The notes beneath the pieces were generated by a model. The model worked only from the letters and a program-made list of their open reading frames with translations. It was not told the origin of the DNA and searched no databases. From Anoxypelagibacter sp902613655 (lineage in GTDB: Bacteria; Pseudomonadota; Alphaproteobacteria; Pelagibacterales; Pelagibacteraceae): 64,000 nucleotides of DNA. Location: assembly GCA_902613655.1 (NCBI GenBank), contig CACMHR010000003.1, positions 1-64,000 on the forward strand, in the 5' to 3' direction. This document shows, piece by piece, positions 60,824 through 64,000 of the stretch (position 1 is the stretch's first letter; each line of letters starts with the position of its first letter). The position numbers and the translations under genes were made by a program.

Positions 60824-61771
60824 ATGAAACTCACAAAAGAGCAAAAAAGCGAAATTTTAGAACAACAATCACAAAAGAATGTTACTAAAAGGGTGACTTC
60901 TCCTGAACTAGAAAAAATTCTTTATGAAGCAATGCCAGTCTTAGACCATGGTTTTGTGAGAGTAGTAGATTATATGGGGGATGACACTTCTATAGTTCAA
61001 TCTGCAAGAGTTTCATACGGGAAAGGCACAAAAAAAGTTTCAACAGACAATGGTTTGATAAAATATTTAATGAGACATCGACATAGCACCCCCTTTGAAA
61101 TGTGTGAAATTAAATATCATATTAAACTTCCAATTTTTATCGCCAGACAATGGATTAGACATAGAACAGCAAATGTGAACGAATATTCTGCAAGATATTC
61201 TATTATGGATAAAGAGTTTTACGTTCCTTCAAAAGAAAATCTAGCTGCCCAATCTACAAATAATAGACAAGGTAGAGGTGATTTAATAAACGGAACACAA
61301 GCTGATAGTATTTTAAAAATATTAAAGGAAGATGCTGAAAGAAATTATAAACACTACGAAGAAATGCTTAATGAGAAATATGATGGAAGTATAATTGATG
61401 ATAATAAAAAAGGTTTAGCGAGGGAATTAGCCAGAATGAATTTAACACTTAATTCTTATACCCAATGGTATTGGAAAACTGATTTATTAAATCTTCTAAA
61501 TTTTTTAGCCTTAAGGGCAGATAGTCATGCGCAATTTGAAATTAGAGAGTACGCAAGCACAATGTTAAATACGGTAAAAAAGTGGGTACCCATAACTTAT
61601 GATGCTTTTATTGATTACAGAGTTGGAGGAATGGAGATTTCAGCAAAAGGTAAAATAGTAATTCAAAAAATGATTAAAGGTGAAAAGTGTGATATCAACA
61701 GCTCAGGCTTATCAAAAAGAGAATGGAACGAGTTGATGCAATCATTTGGTTTTACCCAACATCTTGCATAA
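60824..61771 (+). CDS. thyX: Flavin-dependent thymidylate synthase
   Basis: Makes dTMP from dUMP using FADH2 and methylene-tetrahydrofolate. ThyX signature RHR-x2-S/A-x-NE-x-SxRY is present as RHRTANVNEYSARY, preceded by 'RHRHSTPFEMCEIKYHIKLPIFIARQWI'. 315 residues, longer than the 220-260 of many ThyX proteins owing to a C-terminal part (KKWVPITYDAF onward), as in other Alphaproteobacteria. It begins 47 bp beyond the presumed ssrA start, on the opposite strand, and its 3' end overlaps mrp by 20 bp. Confidence 0.96.
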   Translation: MKLTKEQKSEILEQQSQKNVTKRVTSPELEKILYEAMPVLDHGFVRVVDYMGDDTSIVQSARVSYGKGTKKVSTDNGLIKYLMRHRHSTPFEMCEIKYHIKLPIFIARQWIRHRTANVNEYSARYSIMDKEFYVPSKENLAAQSTNNRQGRGDLINGTQADSILKILKEDAERNYKHYEEMLNEKYDGSIIDDNKKGLARELARMNLTLNSYTQWYWKTDLLNLLNFLALRADSHAQFEIREYASTMLNTVKKWVPITYDAFIDYRVGGMEISAKGKIVIQKMIKGEKCDINSSGLSKREWNELMQSFGFTQHLA

Positions 61772-62576
61772 CTTTTTTGGCAATCTCTAAAAATATTTTA
61801 GATATTTCATGATTTGGCTCTTTATAGGTCAATGGTAAACCAAGATCAGCAGATTCTCTAAGTTGTGTGCTTATAGGTATTTGACCAAGAAATTTTTTGT
61901 CAAATTGTTTTGCAGTTTTTTCAACCCCACCTTCTCCAAATATATTGTATTTTTTTCCATCATCACCTTTAAAAAAACTCATGTTATCTACTAAACCAAG
62001 AATTTTTATTTTAGTTTTATCGAACATTTGAATACCCCTTTGTACATCCATTAAAGCTAGCTCTTGGGGCGTTGAAACAATAATTGATCCGTCAACTTTG
62101 ATATCTTGTGCGAAAGTAAGCTGCGTATCTCCAGTTCCTGGAGGCATATCAATAATTAAAAAATCTAAATCTTTCCAAGCTACTTTTTCAGTTAAAGTTT
62201 TGATAGCACTTATAACCATAGGACCTCTCCAAATCATTGGAGTTTTCTCATCAACTAAAAAACCTAAAGACATAAATTGTGCTCCATATTTTTGTAATGG
62301 GAATAACAATTTTCCGTCACTCTTTGGTTTTTCATTAAGACCTATAACTTTTGGAAGAGATGGACCATAAATGTCGGCATCTAGTAAGCCAACTTTTTTA
62401 CCTAATTTTTGAAGTGCAAAAGTTAAATTTATTGCAAAAGTTGATTTACCAACCCCGCCTTTAGCACTAGAGACCATTATTGTAAAATTGGTGCCTTTTA
62501 TTGGGTTTTTTTTGAATTCTTTCGGAGCAGGTTTTTCTTTGGGGTTTTTGTTAGTTTCAGCTTTGATTTCAGACAT
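61752..62576 (-). CDS. mrp: Mrp/ApbC-family Fe-S carrier ATPase
   Basis: P-loop ATPase of the Mrp/Nbp35 family that carries Fe-S clusters to target proteins. Deviant Walker A KGGVGKST at about residues 39-46, 'LLDADIYGPSLPK', 'IDMPPGTGDTQLT'. At 274 residues it lacks the N-terminal MIP18/DUF59 domain of longer members. The usual CxxC near 'NMSYF' is missing: the segment reads NMSFFKGDDGKKYNIFGEGG, as in many alphaproteobacterial Mrp proteins. The N terminus is a Lys/Pro-rich tail. Divergent from hflK (54-bp gap). Confidence 0.93.
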   Translation of the reverse strand: MSEIKAETNKNPKEKPAPKEFKKNPIKGTNFTIMVSSAKGGVGKSTFAINLTFALQKLGKKVGLLDADIYGPSLPKVIGLNEKPKSDGKLLFPLQKYGAQFMSLGFLVDEKTPMIWRGPMVISAIKTLTEKVAWKDLDFLIIDMPPGTGDTQLTFAQDIKVDGSIIVSTPQELALMDVQRGIQMFDKTKIKILGLVDNMSFFKGDDGKKYNIFGEGGVEKTAKQFDKKFLGQIPISTQLRESADLGLPLTYKEPNHEISKIFLEIAKKVMQDVG

Positions 62577-62630
62577 TATATCGCTTCATCATAACTTGTT
62601 TTTATTCAAAAAGTCACTATATAAAGTGTC

Positions 62631-63743
62631 ATGTCGAAAGAGGATAATATATTTAAAAATGACTCACCATGGGGATCACCTCCAGGCGGTGGTGGACAGG
62701 GTAGAGGTGACGGAAATGGATCAGGACAAAGACGACAACCACCTAATATTGACGATTTAATTAGAAAAGCACAAGGTTCAGTTGGCAGAATTTTTCCAGG
62801 TGGAAAAGGAGGCAACAAACCAATTTATTTAGGAATTATAGTTTTATTAGTACTATGGGCTCTAAGCGGTCTTTATCGAGTATTGCCAGACGAACAAGGT
62901 GTAGTTTTAAGATTTGGAAAATTTGTAACAACAACTCAACCTGGTTTAAATTATCATATACCATATCCTATTGAGAGAGTTCTCACACCCAAAGTAACAA
63001 AAGTAAATCGTATAGATGTAGGTTTTAGATCAGAAAGTGATAGCGGAAGATCATCAGGTGTAGGAGATGTTTCAGAAGAAAGTTTAATGTTAACAGGTGA
63101 TGAAAATATTGTAGACATAGACTATTCAGTTTTTTGGGTAATAAAAGATGCAGGAAAATTTCTCTTTAATATTCAAAGTCCATTAGAGACAGTAAAAGCA
63201 GCCTCAGAAACAGCCATGAGAGAAGTCATTGCGAAAAGCCAAATTCAATCAATTTTAACCGAAGGAAGATCAAAAATAGAAACTGAGGTACAAGAAATTA
63301 CACAAGGAATTTTAGATGAATATGGTTCAGGAATTCAAGTTACACAAGTACAAACACAAAAAGCAGATCCACCTGATCAAGTAATTGATGCTTTTAGAGA
63401 TGTTCAAGCAGCAAGAGCTGACAGAGAAAGATCAAAGAATGAGGCAGAAGCATATGCTAACGATGTAATACCGAGAGCTCGAGGGGAAGCTGAAAAAATT
63501 CTGCAACAAGCGGAAGCCTACAAAAAAGAAGTTGTTGCAAAAGCAGAGGGTGAAGCTAGTAGATTTATAGCTATATATAATGAGTATAAAGACGCGAAAC
63601 AAGTAACTCAAGAAAGAATGTATTTAGAAACAATGGAAAAAGTTTTAGCTGATATTGATAAAGTTATAATTGATAAAAACTCGGGTTCAGGGGTAGTTCC
63701 TTATTTACCACTTCCTGAAATTAAGAAGAAAGCACAACAATGA
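62631..63743 (+). CDS. hflK: HflK, FtsH-protease modulator
   Basis: SPFH/prohibitin-family membrane protein. Gly-rich N-terminal tail (residues 15-60), one membrane helix (YLGIIVLLVLWALSGLY), then the SPFH domain (VLRFGKFVTTTQPGLNYHIP) and a long coiled-coil (ERSKNEAEAYANDVIPRARGEAEKIL). HflK and HflC surround the FtsH protease and modulate turnover of membrane proteins. 370 residues. The stop overlaps the hflC start (ATGA). Confidence 0.96.
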   Translation: MSKEDNIFKNDSPWGSPPGGGGQGRGDGNGSGQRRQPPNIDDLIRKAQGSVGRIFPGGKGGNKPIYLGIIVLLVLWALSGLYRVLPDEQGVVLRFGKFVTTTQPGLNYHIPYPIERVLTPKVTKVNRIDVGFRSESDSGRSSGVGDVSEESLMLTGDENIVDIDYSVFWVIKDAGKFLFNIQSPLETVKAASETAMREVIAKSQIQSILTEGRSKIETEVQEITQGILDEYGSGIQVTQVQTQKADPPDQVIDAFRDVQAARADRERSKNEAEAYANDVIPRARGEAEKILQQAEAYKKEVVAKAEGEASRFIAIYNEYKDAKQVTQERMYLETMEKVLADIDKVIIDKNSGSGVVPYLPLPEIKKKAQQ

Positions 63744-64000
63744 AAAAAATTTTAATAGGTGCATTAGTTGTTTTGGGCGTTGTAGCTTATCAAGCTTTAT
63801 TTGTAGTTCAAGAAATTAACCAAGCAATTGTTTTACAATTTGGTGACCCAAAAAAAATAATTACAAAACCAGGATTAAATTATAAAATTCCTTTCATACA
63901 AAACGTAGTATATTTAGATCGTAGAGTATTAAACTTAGACAATCCACCGGAAGAAGTAATTGCAGCAGACCAAAAAAGATTAATCGTTGATGCTTTTGCT
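63740..64000 (+). CDS. hflC: HflC, FtsH-protease modulator (N-terminal part)
   Basis: Starts at the ATG overlapping the hflK stop and is open to the window edge (87 codons seen). N-terminal membrane helix (ILIGALVVLGVVAYQALFVV) followed by VQEINQAIVLQFGDPKKIITKPGLNYKIPF and YLDRRVLNLDNPPEEV, the SPFH start typical of HflC. Partner of HflK; the rest of the gene is outside the window. Confidence 0.93.
   Translation, partial: MKKILIGALVVLGVVAYQALFVVQEINQAIVLQFGDPKKIITKPGLNYKIPFIQNVVYLDRRVLNLDNPPEEVIAADQKRLIVDAFA

Noticed and set aside
60697..60888. 63-codon open frame on the plus strand before thyX
   Set aside because: It lies antisense across the tmRNA acceptor piece and the ssrA promoter and overlaps thyX out of frame; the RNA gene explains the sequence.

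Overview
The window is AT-rich, very compact bacterial DNA with overlapping genes and short spacers. Gene content and the circularly permuted two-piece tmRNA point to an alphaproteobacterium, most likely a SAR11-type (Pelagibacterales) marine bacterium. This is inferred from gene content and style; no taxonomic search was possible.

Left part (1-22400) is housekeeping: the end of an O-antigen-ligase-like membrane protein, then pgsA-uvrC-folB-folM-like-uvrB on the minus strand, an aminotransferase, an SDR epimerase and trxB. An ELM1-like protein, a 2OG-Fe(II) oxygenase and a Cys-rich mini-protein follow. Next come carB/carA on the minus strand and, divergently, yqeY-dnaG-rpoD, tRNA-Ile2(CAU), mlaC/mlaA and an AmpD/AmiD-type amidase. 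RNase P RNA lies at about 22425-22774.

Middle part (22800-42200) is one long division and cell-wall (dcw) cluster on the plus strand: mraZ-ftsZ-rsmH-ftsL-ftsI-murEF(fused)-mraY-murD-ftsW-murG-murC-murB-ddl-ftsQ-ftsA-lpxC-bamD, followed by ligA. ftsZ sits second, right after mraZ, instead of after ftsA. The promoter before mraZ is interleaved with three MraZ-type TGGG boxes at 10-bp spacing, so autoregulation of the cluster, including ftsZ, is readable from the sequence. Then come an M24 aminopeptidase and a UvrD-type helicase (minus), an AsmA-like protein, fumC, a MazG-like pyrophosphohydrolase and an HDAC-family deacetylase.

The accessory part is 52175-60543. The minus-strand tmRNA gene (ssrA, about 60521-60777) is followed, on its 3' side, by five directly repeated copies of the 3' end of its coding piece (starting at 52175, 54131, 57059, 57847, 60521). 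They divide the region into four cassettes of 1956, 2928, 788 and 2674 bp. Three of the four cassettes carry their own short direct repeats, spaced 11-12 bp, at both ends, with closely matching distances to the core repeats; this looks like attachment-core plus arm-type integrase sites. No cassette encodes a recognisable recombinase. Cargo includes a Cas4/RecB-like nuclease plus DUF262/HNH (GmrSD-like) pair, an MrcB-N/NucS-like nuclease, and unknown small genes. I read this as a tandem array of integrase-less, probably trans-mobilised cassettes, at least two of them with defence-like cargo. It is the most novel feature of the window.

Right part (60800-64000) returns to core genes: thyX, mrp (minus), hflK and the start of hflC.
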